NCBI GenBank assembly: GCA_964467315.1 | Contig: CAYXSA010000005.1 | Location: 1 to 64,000, forward strand | Direction: 5' to 3' | DNA length: 64,000 nt | Source of the DNA: JAAFIM01 sp964467315 | GTDB lineage: Bacteria > Bacteroidota > Bacteroidia > Chitinophagales > Saprospiraceae | Shown: one piece after another, positions 7,433 to 19,700 of the stretch | Numbering within the stretch: the first letter of the stretch is position 1 | How the letters are laid out: every line of letters begins with the position of its first letter | Notes under the pieces: generated by a model | Databases searched by the model: none | What the model saw: only the letters and a program-made list of their open reading frames with translations | Told to the model about the DNA's origin: nothing | Translations under genes and position numbers: made by a program

Positions 7433-8705
7433 CTAAATTTTCACGCTAAAGCTTAGGCTAAAGCTTCTACCTAAGGCATGGCGCTCGACATCATAGGTTT
7501 GCCCCTTAAACAAAATCGCCTGCCGATACTCGGCATTCAGTAGATTTTGGGCAGAGAACCGCAGGGTATAGCGGCGGGCGATGCGCTGGCTAAGAAACAA
7601 GCCCAACTGATGACGAGGGCAGCCTATCGGAAGAGGGTTTTATGAAATACAAATCTGCATCTTCGCTATATCTGTTGGTAAAATAGCGCAAATCGGGCTC
7701 CTGCTGCGAAGACTTTACATAGTCTGCCTGCCAACGCAATTCTAGCTTTTGCAGGGCGGGAAAATAGTGCTGACCGCGTAGCTGCGTAGCGCTGATGGCG
7801 CGCTCTTGATAGCCCCAAGTACGGGTATTGTTTTGCGTGTATGAGGCTACAGTAGCAGGCAAAGCATGCTGATTGGCTCCGAAACCCAATACATGAGTGG
7901 GCGAAGGGTTGGCATAAGCGAGCCGCTCACTGCTGCCATGTGCGCTGGTATTGAAGGAAAAGCCTGCGCTAAAATTGAGCATAAATTGTTCGGGAAAATC
8001 CTTTGTATTGAGTTCGATGTATCCGCCCGCAAAATCGGCGTACAAATCGGGCGAAAAGGTCTTATAGACGACGATATTATCGAGGGCGGCAGTGGGTAGC
8101 AGGTCGAGTTGGGCGCTATTGCGATTGGGGTCGAGGGCGGGCAATTCGATGCCATTGAGGGTGGTTTTGCTGTATCTATCGCCCAAGCCGCGCAGGTAGA
8201 CGTATTTACCGTGCTGAATGCTTACGGCGGGCAGGCGTTGCAGGGCGCTCGCTGCGCTGCGCTCGCCTGTGCGCTGCATTTGTTGGGCAGAAATGCCGTC
8301 TTGCACTACCGCGCTAAGCCGTTGGGTTGAGAGCAAGGCGGCTTCATTATTGAGCAGCGCGCGGCTTTCCACGAGGACTTCTGTGCCTGCGCCGATACCT
8401 GTTTCCGTCAAGACTATATCCAGATGGCTGATTTCGCCCGCCTTCAGCTCTACCCCACTAAGTCGGCGGGTAGCGAAGCCGATATAAGAGATTTCGAGCG
8501 TATACCTGCCTGCGGGCAGTCGGATTTGATAGTTGCCGTCCAAGTCGCTGACTGTGCCGCTGGCGGTTTCTACGACGAGGACATTGGCGGCGATGATTTC
8601 GCTGCCCGTTTGCTCTTCGCGGATGCTACCGCTAATGCTGCCCATATTTTGGGCGCTGCCGCTAAGGCAGGGGAATAAAAGTAGGAGTATAAAGAGAAAT
8701 CGCAT
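7433..8705 (-). pseudogene. TonB-dependent receptor remnant, barrel deleted
   Basis: The intact 5' part encodes 371 residues: a signal peptide (FLFILLLLFPCLSGSAQ), a carboxypeptidase-regulatory-like beta-sandwich (about 22-105), a plug domain (about 115-235, with YLRGLGDRYSKTTLNG) and the first strands of a barrel, ending in a stop at 7590. Directly after, in another frame, bases 7610-7433 still encode about 50 residues of a normal receptor C-terminus (RYTLRFSAQNLLNAEYRQA, then GRSFSLSFSVKI and stop). Full receptors of this type have roughly 900 residues, so about 500 barrel residues are missing and the join is out of frame. I infer an internal deletion. A collapsed assembly is the alternative. 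The outer-membrane uptake function must be lost. Confidence 0.75.
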
Positions 8706-8722
8706 GGTTTTTTTTATGATTT

Positions 8723-8890
8723 GGGGGCTGCGCGCCGCCCCTGCCCCCTTTCAAGGGGGCAGCCCGCGCAAAGCGCGGGCGGGGGTTGGCGCGCCGCTAC
8801 GCTACGGGTTCGCTGAACGCTCATACCCGCAAGCCTAAAGGCTTGCGGGTACTGCTACGCAGCCCTTCGCATCGCTAGCCCGAGGGGGCA
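8723..8890. repeat. Divergent palindromic element or hairpin cluster
   Basis: GGGGGCTGCGCG...CGCGCCGC, the hairpin GCCCCCTTTCAAGGGGGC, the palindrome ACCCGCAAGCCTAAAGGCTTGCGGGT and ATCGCTAGCCCGAGG resemble parts of the modular element, but the end blocks are not conserved. It lies between the two decayed genes. Confidence 0.4.
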
Positions 8891-8933
8891 TTCTGGCGGG
8901 ATTGGCTTCGATGTAGGCGGGATTGCGGGAAAA

Positions 8934-10172
8934 TTATTGCACGCTAAGGACAATAAAGATGTCGGCGGCTGTGGTGCCTGCGCCGATATTAAAGAAGGCG
9001 TTATTGCCGAGTTGGAGGTTGCCGTCTTGCCACTGTTTGTAGCTATCTTGGGGGTTGCTGCTAAGGTCTTCGATGTCTACGCCCTTGCCAAAATTGGTAA
9101 AGATGCTATTAAAGTATTTGCCGCCTGCGTTATCGCGGAAAGTCAGGGCGCGGCTGGCGGGGTTGCCGACGGCGCTTACATTATAGAATTGGGGTATGGC
9201 GTAGGGTGTGGCAGTTTCGGGGTCTGTGCCACCGTCGTTTTCGCTGCCTCTATCGGCGTTGCCGCTGCTGGGGTCTTGGAAGATTATCAAAAATTGATTT
9301 TTGCCTCTGTAGCCTTCGTCGTAGTCGTAGGCATCGTCTGCGCAATAGGCGCTGATGGCATAGCGTATATTTACGGTACCACCGAAGCATTCTATACCAT
9401 CGTCTGCATTTCCGACGACTTCTATGTATTCGACTGTAGTGCCACTGCCTACGCCGCCGAGTGTAAGCCCGTTGATTTCGTTGTCTGCGCCGATATTGGT
9501 GCCGCCGTGCCGAATAGAAAGGTAGCGCAGGGTGCCTGAATTGTCGCTATCGTTGGTGCCACCGTAATTGCCGCGTGTTTCGTTGGTGGGTATGCCTTCG
9601 ATTTGGGTGGTGCCTGGTGCGGAGTTTAGAGTTGCATTGCCTAAGATGATAAGCCCGCCCCATTGTCCGCGTGTCGTGGCGCTGCTGCCGCCGTTATCGC
9701 CATCGAAAGTAAATACAATGGGTTGGCTGGCTGTGCCTTCGGCGTAGATTTTTGCGCCGCGCGCTACGACGAGAGCGGAGGCATTGGAGCCTGTGCCGCT
9801 GATACCTTGTATGATGGTGCCTTCTTCGATAAAGAGGGTTTTGCCGCTATTGACGAAGACGAAGCCGCTAAGTTTGTAAAGGTTATCGTTTGTCCAACAG
9901 ATGCTATCTGCGCCGCTATTGAGGCTGGCATCGGTGATAGTTATGGTGTTGGCGGGGACTGTGAGGGCTGGGGAGTTGGTACTACCGCCTATAATTTAGT
10001 CGAAAAAAGACCAGCCGCTATACCAAGCCGTGCCTGTGGGGTCTACAGCGCCGATGTAGTTGGTAGCCGTAAACCAAGCGTCGGCGGGTGTTGCGGGGCT
10101 GGGCAGGGCGGAGCCTGTGATGCTAACAGCGAGCAAAAGAAGGGCAGATAGGCTAAAGAATAGCTTTTTCAT
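8934..10172 (-). pseudogene. Decayed secreted beta-helix protein with internal stop
   Basis: The start at 10172 gives a signal peptide (KKLFFSLSALLLLAVSITGS) and about 35 residues ending GTAWYSGWSFFD, then an in-frame TAA at 9996-9998. The same frame continues without a start codon for about 350 more residues to 8934: LTVPANTIT, TLFIEEGTIIQG, RGQWGGLIILGNA, EINGLTLGGVGSGTTVEYIEVVGNADDGIECFGGTVN, TLTFRDNAGGKYFNSIF. This body matches a secreted Bacteroidota family often annotated as a T9SS or hypothetical beta-helix protein. From memory, the DAWF...YIGAV...GW segment normally closes that family at the C-terminus, yet here it precedes the body. The gene thus looks rearranged as well as interrupted. 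It is adjacent to the broken TonB receptor, and both probably decayed together. Confidence 0.65.
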
Positions 10173-10311
10173 AGTGTTGTGTTGGTCATTTTTTATTGAC
10201 CGCCACAAAGAAACTATTCAGCTATGAATAGTCAATTAAGGGGGCGTTATGCCTATGTGAAGTGGTGTTATTTGTGTGTAAAGGGAGGCTGGGGTAAAGA
10301 ATGAGGGTTGC

Positions 10312-10384
10312 CCGCCTATCCGCAGGCAACGCGCTACGCGCTCGCCTATCCGTAGGAAAGGTGCTACGCGCTCGCCTACGGTTA
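10312..10384. repeat. Two palindromic GTAGGCRA...CGCCTACG-type repeats
   Basis: CGCAGGCAACGCGCTACGCG... and a second copy ending CTCGCCTACGGTTA are imperfect palindromes related to one at 50173-50206. A small hairpin AGCCCCTATCGGGGCT follows at about 10394-10409. Confidence 0.7.
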
Positions 10385-10513
10385 TGAAAATTAAGCCCCT
10401 ATCGGGGCTATTGTCTTAACGTAAAAAGGATTTTTACTTAATTAACAATGTAGTATTATAAAATATAAAAAACCATAAAAGACCATAAAAGACCCTAATT
10501 TTAAATTAAAATT

Positions 10514-10562
10514 TTGGCGGGGTAATGTAAAAATTGGCGGGGTAAGTTTTATGTTTAGCGGG
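10514..10562. repeat. Three 20-base-spaced GGCGGGGT iterations
   Basis: TTGGCGGGGTAA occurs at 10514-10525 and 10534-10545, and a diverged AGCGGGGT at about 10557-10564, each about 20 bases apart, in an AT-rich stretch. Function unknown. The rest of the 610-base gap holds AT-rich DNA (tandem AAAAGACCAT at about 10475-10497) and the element at 10572. Confidence 0.5.
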
Positions 10563-10571
10563 GTGCTTGTT

Positions 10572-10702
10572 GCGAGAGGGATAGTAGCGGAACCACACCG
10601 CAAGCGCGGCAAAGCCGCGCGAGGTGTGATGTAGCGGATAGCCCGACGCGAGCCGTGAAACAAGGGCGAATAGCCCGCAGTGAGCGGCGAAGCGGCTCGC
10701 CC
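10572..10702 (-). repeat. Modular palindromic element, copy 6 (GCGAG/CTCGC variant)
   Basis: The ends read GCGAGAGGG and GGCTCGCCC instead of GCGTG/CACGC, so both arms of the outer stem changed together. The second slot is the GGTTCCGCT/ATGTAGCGG type. It is separated from the giant gene by a terminator. Confidence 0.8.
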
Positions 10703-10722
10703 AAATAAAAAAAGATGGGCAT

Positions 10723-10758
10723 AAAAAAGCCGCCTTAGCGGGGAGGCTAAGACGGCTT
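10723..10758 (-). terminator. Rho-independent terminator of giant gene 1
   Basis: On the minus strand AAGCCGTCTTAGC pairs with GCTAAGGCGGCTT (one wobble) around a 6-base loop and is followed by TTTTTT. It starts 25 bases after the stop codon. Confidence 0.85.
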
Positions 10759-10782
10759 GTAAAGTAGGACTTTATGAGGGCG

Positions 10783-13700
10783 CTAAGGTCGGGTAATGAT
10801 GACTTGGCGCTGTGTATAAACGGTCTGATTGCGTATGACGAAGAAGTAAGGCGCGGCGGCAAGCTGTTGGGTATTGACTTGGATTTGGCGGCTACCTATC
10901 TCCGCAGTGCCTTCCTGAATAGTGCGTCCGAGTACATCGACGAGTTGCCATTGGTGCTGCTGCGTGAGCGGGTTTTGGAACTCTACGGTGAATTGGTTGG
11001 AGGCAGGATTGGGGAAGAGTTTGAGAGAGGAGGTCTCATCGTTTATGTTTTGGGGCTCACCTGGGTTTTGGACGCTGGTGAGGGAGTCGTACATATAGAT
11101 AGAGAGATCGCGGGTAGTGCCTACTTGGAAAACTTCGTCGGTATTGCGGTCTTGAATAAAGACGGCGGCGTGCAGGAGGGCGGGATTACTTGGGATTGGG
11201 GTGGTCATGGTATGGGTTTCGGAGAGTCCGTAACCTTGTCCTTGCCACCAACTACCGAGATAATTGCGAGAGCCGTCATCGGGGAGGATTTCGCGCATTA
11301 CGCCCATGAGGGGGTAGATATAGCTATTTTGGTCGACCATCTGATTGGGTAGGCTATCTTCGAGGATAGCGGTAATGATGGCGTAGTTGCTATGCGGCAT
11401 ATCTTTCATAGCGAGGAGCGTGGCATTGACGGTAACGGTGTTACCGTTGATGATAAGCGGCTGCATGAAGATTTGGAAGGCGGGGAACTGGAGCATATCG
11501 TAGTCGAGGTCGTTGATATCGAGTCCGAGTGTAGTTCCGTCGCCGCGCGGTTGCCCGTCGATGAGTGCTCTATTGGTGGTATCCACGCCATAGACATAAG
11601 CGCGAGCGCCTGGGTCGATGATGTTAGCTTGGTAGTATTGGTCGTTTTGCGAGCTGAGGTTGAAAGGCAGGGGGTGATGGTACTGAATGAGGGTAACATC
11701 GCGTCCGTACATATTATTGAATACTTTATCGTAGAGACCTTGCTCGATGAAGTATACATCGGGGGTGAGGTAGTTGGTAAAGTGTTCGATGAGTACGTTT
11801 CTGCCTCTATCTCCAATCCAAACGCTATCGAAGGCGAAGCCTTGCGGGAGGTCGACGAGGACGGTATTGGGTGCTGTGGCGAAGGAGATACGGAAGCGGA
11901 CGCTTGGTCTGCCTGCGAATTGATCGAGGCGATAGCGGGCGTTGTCCCATTCGGTGCTTTTAGCTGACCAGCCTGTGGGGTTGAGGGCGTTGGCTGCGCG
12001 CTGTCCGCCAGGTCGAGAGAGCAGGAAGTTGGATTGATACCAGCGTATGCCTTTGTTGATTTCGCCAACGACTTCCCAAGTATCGGTGCTGGGTTCGTAG
12101 GCTTCGAGGACAGCGCCATCTACACCTGGGTTGAAATCGCGCCAAACATCGAGCGAAATCATGGGTCGCCAAGTCTGGGTAAAATCGAAGCAGGGGCTAT
12201 AGATGTGTGCGCGGTCTCCTGCGCCGTAGACGTTGTTGTTATTGCCGTAGGTTACCCAAGCTGTGTTATCAGCGTCTACGATATGGCCGTTGGTAAGCAA
12301 TCGGTGCGACCAGATGGTATCGCCTGCGTTGGCGACTTGTTCTTGTTCTGGGTACCAAGAGCCTGCGCCACTTTCAAAGTCTTGGACGTAGGGTGTGCCG
12401 TACTGGAGTGCTATAGTGGGCGAAACAATGAGATTGTTTTGCACGGTAGTAGAGCAGATGCCGCGATTGACTACGGTGAGGGAGGGCGTTAGATAGCCGT
12501 CGATAGCGTAGGTATGGGTAGCGGAGGGGATTATGAGGGGGTTGAGCGGGTCTGGGGTGAGGGTAACGGAGTTGCCGTCGCCGAAGTTCCAGATGGTGCT
12601 GGTAAGGGAGTCAAAATTGGCAAGATTGGAGATAACAGTGCCGTTGAATCCGACATTTACGCCTGTACAGCCTCCTGCTACGCTGAAACCGATGGTGGGT
12701 ACATGGTAGAGGGTAACGTTTTGGAATGCGCTATTGGTACACTGCGTAGTGGGGTCGGTATAGGTGTAGGTTATGCGGCGGGGGCCTGCGGGCGAATTGA
12801 GATTGAGATATTGGCTTTGCAGGATGCTGGTGTAAGGGAGATTATCGACAAATACGCCGCCTGTGGGTGTTACGACGGTGAAGAGGTCGAGGGTATCGTC
12901 TTGGTTGCAATAGATGGAGTCGAGGGACATCGTGATACGCGGGAAGGGGCGTATTTGTATGGTATCTGTGCCATCGGCTCTACAGCCTCGCAGGTTGGTG
13001 AACTCGTAATAGATATTGTAGGTAACGCTCTGAGTAGAATCTGCGAGCTGTGCGGGGTCGATATAGAAGAAACTACTATCGATACGTCGCGGTGTGGGGC
13101 TATAGATGCCTCCTGACAATTCGAGATAGCCAGAGCCTGGATAGTATGCGGGGTATGCCATCAGCAGTCCGCCTGGGTCGTTTTCGCAGTAATAGCGAGT
13201 GGTGGGCAGACCTGTGAAGAATACAACGGGTACGGTATCTACGCGGAAGGAGTCGTATATAGTATTTTCGCAGCCATAGACGCTACGGAAGAAGTAGGAG
13301 ACTTGGTGCCAGCCTGGCCCGAAGTTGACGGGGTTGATGGTATCACCAATTTGGAGTGCGGAGGCGGTCATGGTGCCAGCGCCAAAGACTATCAGAGAGT
13401 CGATAAAGGTAGTGCCGAGTGCGCCAGTGAATTGTTGATGGCGGACGCGTACACCGACAGCGGGGTCATTGAGACAGATACTATCGGGTAGGCGCATGGT
13501 GGCGGCTACGTTATCGAAGCTAAGGGTAGGAATGGGCTCTATGCGGGTTACTGCGAAGGTAGTGTCGATACAACCGTTGGCGGCTACATAAGCATATCGG
13601 AGGGTATCATTTCCGACACGTCCCATAGCGGCTACGGCGGCGTTCATATCCAGTTGTGCAACGCCTGTGCCGCCTGCGCCATTGACAACGCCTGCGCCAT

Positions 13701-16700
13701 AGAAATAGCCTGGTGCCATAGCTCCGCGCACAACCTCGACATTGAGGGTAACGGGCGCATTGGTTTGGCAGTAGATATTTTGTAAGGCGGCGGGGTTGGC
13801 GGGTGTGGTGGCTTGGGCGAGGAAGCGGACGCTATCGGGTATAGCGAGGACTTCTACGGTGTCGAATACACTGGTACCGCATTGGGTGAGTGGATCGCGG
13901 TAGCGGTATTCGATGCCTTCTCTGCCGACATTGCGGGGGAAGAAGCGTAGCGGTACGCTAGTATTATAGGTAACATTGTTGGTGGGTACTGGCGGAGCAC
14001 CCCAGAGCACCATATTATTGGCGGCAGCTCCAGACAAGCGATTGATAGTAAAGACACCACCTGTTGGTGTGCCAGACATAGGTATTTCCGCCTCGTTTTT
14101 GCAGTATGTCGGCGCGAGGGCGGACATTGCTACAGTTGGGTGAGGCTTCATAGTGATAGGCACTACGACGCTGTCGATACAGCCACGCGTGTCGGAGAAA
14201 CTATAGCGAATGTTATAGTTGCCTGCGGTGAGGGTGGTCGGAACGAAAGTATAGAGGCTATCATTACCTGCGGTGGCTACTACCCCTGCGCCTGAGAGCG
14301 AGCCTATGCCTGTGAGGCAATTGGAGGCGGTGATGGCGCGCACGACGATGGTATCAATGGCTATCCATCGGGTCGTTGGGCCGCTAGAATTGGCATTGAA
14401 AGCAAAGCGGAAGTTGCCTGTAGCAGGAGCAATGAAACTGTGCGACTGCATAGTATAGAAGCCTGCATAGTTGTCGTCGAGTATTGGGAAGGTCGCCAAT
14501 ACGATGGACTGTGCGCCAGGGTTGGCGGCTGTGCCCGCAGTTACAACCATAGAGGCATCTGCGCAGGTTTGGCAATTGCGTGGCCCGACACGAATTAGGT
14601 ATTCTATCTGATAGGTACTGCCTACTACCATATTGATAGGGGCTGTATAAATCCAAGTGTTTTGAGCTATCGAGGTAGTATCTACGAATGCTACACCAAC
14701 GCCGTTGAGGTTCATTTGTCCCCAACCAGAGGAGGCAGTATTGATGTTTTGGAAGCTCCAGCCTGCGGGCAGTACGGGGGAATTGAATCCTTGTGTGAGC
14801 AGTTCGCCGCCTACTGCGCCGATACAGGTTGGTGCTGGGTGGATAGTAAAGGCGAAGGCGGAATCATTGGTACAAAACTCTCTTGCTGCAAAAGTGTCAA
14901 TGCGCACCAGCGGCAGCGGGAACACATGGAAACTATCACGGAAAGTGGTGATACAGCCATAGTCTGCATCTGTTACCTGATTGATAACGATTTGCGGGCC
15001 TGGAGTGGTGAGTGTAGGAGTGAAGTGCATTGTGGGCTGCGCAACACCATTTACTAGCAAGACATTCGTAAAATTACCGATTGTGCTTGCGATAATGGGG
15101 TCAGGCAAATCAGAGTTGCAATAAGTTCGTCTACCGCTTGCGGTAACGAAGTTTGGCACCAATGGTTCAGGAATTAAGAATTGGAAGGTATCTCGGCTTT
15201 GACAAGCTACACCATTATACACATAAGAGAGGACATAGTTGGTGGCTGTACTTTCGTTTTGGTGTATGGCGAAGGAGTTGAGGATATTATTGGTAAGTGT
15301 ATCATTTACTGCGTAAGCTCCTGTCCCCCCCTGTAGGGTAAAGTAGCCACCACTTGGGGTTGCTGCGGCCAATACGTCTTGGTCATTTTCGCAGATAATG
15401 GGTGATAGCAGTGTATCTAATATGGTAACAAGGGCCGTATCTTCGATGAAGATAGGCTGGTAGAATGATGCCATCACATAACTAACTGTATCGAATGGTA
15501 CCCCCGCATTGTATTCAATACGATTGTAGATGTACTGGATTAACAGTGTATCGTGTGTAAATGGCGCAGGGTGAACGTCTTGGGGCTGGTAACGGAATTG
15601 CTCTAATCCCACATTGGAATTGAGTACCGTAATGTAGCGGCTTGGTATTACGGGCGTTGTAGCGTTCCGCGATGTTACCACTAAAGTATTGAAGGTATCA
15701 GCGAAGCTAACACCAGGCTGAATAAACTGCAAGGCATTGGCTTGATATGTATATCCTGCATCGCGTCCGAAGGTTACAGGCGCTATATTACGGCAAATAG
15801 TATCTGCTAACGGTACAGGCGTTGGTATTGGAGTTACCTGAATAACATCAGACACGGTGTTGAAACATACACCATTTCTGATAGTATACGTCAATGTGTG
15901 CGGGCCCACGCCTGCATTAGCGGGTAAAAATTCGTCGGGTGCTCCTGCTGGTGTGGTAAAGCTACCTCCGTAGATAATTTCGTGGTCATTGGTTGGGGAG
16001 CCGACTAACCAACGGGAAGGTGCGGCGCTGTGCGGGAATACTCTACGAACAAGATTTTCTAAGCGCTCTCTGCTTTGAGAAACAGAAATAGGATTAAATC
16101 GTACTTGAGTAAGTGTAACGGCTCTCGCTTCTACGAGTTGGGTAACTGTGTCTGGTTCTGGGCAGTAGTTGCCATTGCTAAACCGAGAATAGAATCGGTA
16201 TACTACTCGCATCGTGTCTATGCCATCAACATTGTATTGTGCAAGGGGGATGGCTGTAGGGCTTAGTGTGGTGCCCGTAAATACGCCTGCTATTGCTGTA
16301 GTGTCTGTTGTTGTGCCCAATGCAGCGGAATTGTATTGCTGCAATATAAACAAGCCGCCTGCTGGTGTTCCCGTCAACACGATGGGGGAACCATTCGAGC
16401 AAATCGTTGCTGGTAGTCCAGACAAAGCAAGAGGTTCATTGTGTATGAGCAAAAATGGCGTTGTAGCACTATCGGACATAGCAACAGCAGTAGATATTCT
16501 ACGCCCTACTAAGCGAACAAAACAGCCCTTAGACCAATCTGGAACTACAATACGAATTTCTTGATTATACAAGGTATCACTACCTAAGGTATCGCGTGTA
16601 GTAACAACGCTAACAATGGTTACAGAGCTATAAACGTCTTGCTGATTAAACAATCTGACAGTATCTACACCAAAAGCATAGTTTGTTGTGCGAATAACAA

Positions 16701-19700
16701 GGGTGTCTGATACGCAAGCCTCATAAGACACATGTAAGGGATTGAGGTTTTGAATTTCGACGATTGCAGAATTTTGAACGCGTAGTACATCTGATGTAGA
16801 AAAAGTACAGCCTGATTGTGTATAAGTGTACGTTATCAGATAGTTGCCTGGCTGGGCGGTCATAGGAGCAAAAGTATCGCGTCGTGCTCCAAAAGTCAAT
16901 CCAGGATTGACCGTTGGAGGGTTGTAGGCAAACAGTGGGGTGCTGGTGTATGTGCCAGTTGAATGTAAGGCAGCAGGAGTTAGCCCAAGACCAAGCACAT
17001 CCATATCTGCTGGTACCCCGCTTGCTGCAAGCGTTGCATTATTAAAATTGAGCCCAAAGCCGACAGCGGCTGGTACGTTTATCAGCTGAACGAAGTTTGA
17101 GGTATCGCGGCAGTTATTTATTGTGTCATTGGCTATAAGCGCATAGAAACTTGGAACATTTGTGCTATATATAGGCAGCGTAGCGGTTGGCACATTGGCA
17201 AAAGCTGCCGTTGTACCACTTACCCACTGATAGGTACAAGCCGTACAGCCGCTCACGCGTTCCAAAACTACGGAGTCTCCTGCGCAGATGCTTGCAGATG
17301 CTACTGTTGTTCCTCCTACGCCAATGGTTGTACCCAAAGATGTAAGTGGGTTAAGTGCATACGGAGGGGTTGTGGCACTACAAGTAGCGCCTAAGCTAAC
17401 AGTAGCAATATAGCTGGCTGATATGTTGGTGGTGATGGACGAAGTTGTACTACTTAAGCTATCAGACCATACATAATCGTAAGCAGAAGTACAGCCGTTC
17501 GGGCAGTTGTTGATCGTAAGTGTTACAGGAGTTCCACCGCAGATAGCAGAAGCTGAGGCAGACACAGTTGGTGCGAGAGTGATTGCTGTCAGTTGTGTTA
17601 AATTTGAAGTAGACTGACAACCGTTTGATGTAGTCACCCTTACCTGATACAATCCTGTCTGGCGCTGCCCTAAGGGTAATGCGTATGTAGGAACTGCATT
17701 CGTTGCTATTGGAGAGTTATTTCTAAACCACTCGAATGTACAGCCTCCTGCACATCTGCCTACAGGTATTGCGGCATCCAATGTTACAGGCGAATTATTG
17801 CAAATTGTGTCTACAGTTGTTGTAAGAGCAACCGTAAAACCTCCGTCAATAATTATTTGATTGGACGACACTTGGGTACATCCATTGGGGTAAGCCACCC
17901 TAATTTGATAATAGCCTACTTCTCCAACGGATATAATGGTGTCATTAGGAGCGCCGAATATAGGCTGAAATGATGTTGGTGTTATTGTATCAGCACGCAT
18001 CCAAGTATATGAACAACCTACACAAGATGATGTCTGAACATAAGGCACAATCCCATCGCACAACTCTGTAATTGATGCAACAATTGAAGGTGTTGGAGCA
18101 TTTCTTTGTGTAATAACCAAGGAATTTGAGAGCTGTTCACAACCTGTCAGTGGAGTCGAAACCCTTACATTATAAGTGCCCACAGAATTGATATACTGCA
18201 AGTAATTAGACGAAGACAAACCAGCATTTATTGGCAATCCGTTTCTAAACCACTGATATTGGCAACCTGGACATAGTGTTACCGTTAAACGCACAGAATC
18301 GCCAGGGCAAAACGACATTTTGTCCGCGCTTGCCACAGGCTGTACTATTGAAGAGACAAGCAAGGTTCTCGTAGGGGTATTCGCTGAGCATCCTTGTGCG
18401 GTAGTTACTCGAACATAATAATTTCCTGCTATTGTAGCATCATAGGCGGCACTTGTAGCGCCTGTTATGGCCACACCGTCTAAGTACCACTGGTAAGTAT
18501 CGCCCAAAAACAACGGAGTTGAGATTGTCAAACTTCCTCCATTGCAAATTACATTCGATGAAATGGGAGTAAGTTGCGGGGAAAACAAGGTAGCAGACTG
18601 TACATGTATAGTGTTAGATTCCGCAAAACAACCATTAGCCTCTGTGGTTCGCAAACGATAGTACCCTGGTAAGGATACAGTCATAGAAGAATTTGTATTA
18701 GCACTCAAAATACTATAAGTGCCAGCCGAAATAGAAGAATAATACCACTGATAACTAAGCCCAGTAGCAGATGCCGTGCCTATGAGGGGTACAGTACCGC
18801 CGCAAAGAGAACTTGTTGTAGCCGTAATAAAAGGTGATGCTAATGTAGCGGAGGTTATTTCAACCTGATTCGTTGTTCTATACACGCAGCCCGACGAATT
18901 TACGACCTCAGCAAAGAAAGTTCCCGTAATGGAGGCCGTGTATGTCCTATCTGTTGATAGTGGTTGGACTTCATCCGTATAAGTTGGAAAATCTTGAAAC
19001 CATCTGTATTGACACCCCAAACAAGGTTGGGCTTCCACGATAGCGCTGTCACCAATCTGGCAAAAAGCAGCAGGATTCGCACTAACAAGCGTATTGTTGC
19101 CACTTGGTGAATTTGCTACTAAAACTGGCTCTGATACCCCTATGCAACCGTTGGCATCTGTAACTTGCACGTAGTAGCCTCCCTGAGATGTAACCAATAA
19201 GTTAGGTTGCGTAGAGCCTGTATTCCATTGATAGTTAAAGCCTGCTGCCACTGTAGCTTGCAGCAACAAAGGCTGACCTACACACAAGGGTACGACAGAA
19301 TCTATCCCTATGATACTAACAAGAGGAGCTGGTAATTTCTCTAATCGCGCAGTTGCGCTATCGCGGCAATTATTTGCTGTAATGTACAAGCGTACATTTT
19401 CCGCAAAATTTCTATTGATGAAGCTGGCATTGCCTATGGGTTGCCATGAACCGTTTCGCTCTGCCTCCCATTGATAAGAACAATTGCCAGCACATGTTAC
19501 ATTGCTAGTCGTCGCAAACAACACTGCCGAAGTATGCGGACAGAATTGTATAACACTGTCTGGGGAAATTCCCGTACCAGGCAAGGGATTGACGAAAACA
19601 AGCACAGAGTCCTTTACCTTACATCCATAAATATTAGTTACTTCTACCGAATAACGAGTAGTAGCCGTTGGTTGCTGGTAAATTATTTCCGTATTTGATG

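Noticed and set aside
8937..10151. Two long plus-strand frames opposite the decayed beta-helix gene.
   Set aside because: Their low-complexity Ala/Gly/Val content reflects the biased codons of the minus-strand gene, which has clear family motifs.
10774..13116. Several plus-strand frames of 150-240 codons inside giant gene 1.
   Set aside because: They are shadows of a 4332-codon gene with signal peptide, PKD and sorting domains.
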